Positions 5,765-5,823 of a DNA stretch of 5,823 bases are shown in pieces. This DNA comes from Paraprevotella sp. GTDB lineage: Bacteria > Bacteroidota > Bacteroidia > Bacteroidales > Bacteroidaceae. Below the pieces are notes generated by a model that saw nothing but the letters and a program-made list of their open reading frames with translations, was not told where the DNA came from and ran no database searches. Position 1 is the first letter of the stretch. Each line of letters opens with the position of its first letter. The stretch lies in contig JAJPYK010000007.1 of assembly GCA_021205005.1 (NCBI GenBank), positions 1-5,823 of the forward strand, in the 5' to 3' direction. The position numbers and the translations under genes are program-made.

Positions 5765-5823
5765 ATGACAAAGTTACATTTTCGTCCTTACATACCCAAC
5801 CAAACAGTTCTTTTTCCTCAAAG
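5765..5823 (+). CDS. N-terminus of a probable IS1182-family transposase (partial)
   Basis: The ATG at 5765 opens a frame that reaches the window end after 19 full codons: MTKLHFRPYIPNQTVLFPQ. The KLHFRPY...NQTVLFP pattern is what I recall at the N-terminus of IS1182-family (DDE) transposases common in Bacteroides, which would catalyse movement of the element. The catalytic domain is outside the window, so the family call rests on this short segment plus the promoter and palindromic region upstream. No Shine-Dalgarno sequence is present. Confidence 0.68.
   Translation, partial: MTKLHFRPYIPNQTVLFPQ

Larger units (their letters stand above)
5688..5823 (+). mobile_element. Left end of an IS1182-like insertion sequence (partial, boundary uncertain)
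   Basis: Downstream of the ferritin terminator the sequence changes to palindromic DNA (5688-5719), then a promoter, a short leader and the start of a transposase that runs off the window. The outer end of the element is not defined because the right end and the target duplication are outside the window; 5688, where the first inverted-repeat arm begins, is only an estimate. The insertion point would lie just after the ferritin terminator, in a site unlikely to harm neighbouring genes. Confidence 0.5.

Noticed and set aside
1..5823. CRISPR array, tRNA/rRNA gene, riboswitch or defence island
   Set aside because: No regularly spaced repeats, cloverleaf, rRNA-like or known riboswitch sequence was seen, and the genes are housekeeping families.

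Overview
The window looks like a housekeeping stretch of a Bacteroidales genome (Bacteroides/Parabacteroides-like). The reasons are the gene set and order (M23/LysM peptidase, DUF1599, a BT_3928-type DoxX protein, tpiA, a SPOR protein, folE), start sites without Shine-Dalgarno sequences, and two promoters of the Bacteroidetes TTTG-N19/20-TAnnTTTG type. The species cannot be read from the sequence. All recognisable genes lie on the + strand.

Layout: the 3' tail of an unrecognised gene (2-115) is followed after 33 nt by a secreted M23 peptidase with a LysM domain (149-1069) and a strong hairpin terminator (1086-1120). A Bacteroidetes-type promoter (1118-1150) then opens an operon. Its genes are a duplicated DUF1599 protein (1185-1724), a DoxX-type membrane protein with a thioredoxin-like soluble part, which overlaps DUF1599 by 8 nt (1717-about 3042), and triose-phosphate isomerase (3043-3804). 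A two-part terminator (3820-3879) follows tpiA. Next come a periplasmic SPOR protein (3899-4432) joined by a TAATG overlap to folE (4432-5024), then a bacterial ferritin (5134-5616) with its own terminator (5650-5682). The window ends in the left end of an insertion sequence: a palindromic region, a promoter (5716-5746) and the first 19 codons of an IS1182-like transposase (5765 onward).

The genes serve cell-wall turnover or division (M23, SPOR), central glycolysis (TpiA), the first step of tetrahydrofolate/pterin synthesis (FolE) and iron storage (ferritin). The DoxX protein may act in membrane thiol/redox chemistry. They look like a conserved syntenic block rather than one pathway.

The notable feature is damage to three normally conserved genes within about 2.2 kb. 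(1) No stop codon separates the DoxX protein from TpiA, giving one 695-codon ORF; one extra A in the A5 run at 3007-3011 would restore a stop. (2) folE has lost one base near 4875-4878, so the frame stops before the third zinc-binding Cys. (3) Ferritin has an in-frame TAG exactly at codon 17, the position of a ferroxidase Glu. Sequence or assembly error, or recent decay in this strain, explain these more simply than a new biological system. I found no CRISPR array, RNA gene or unknown multi-gene system.
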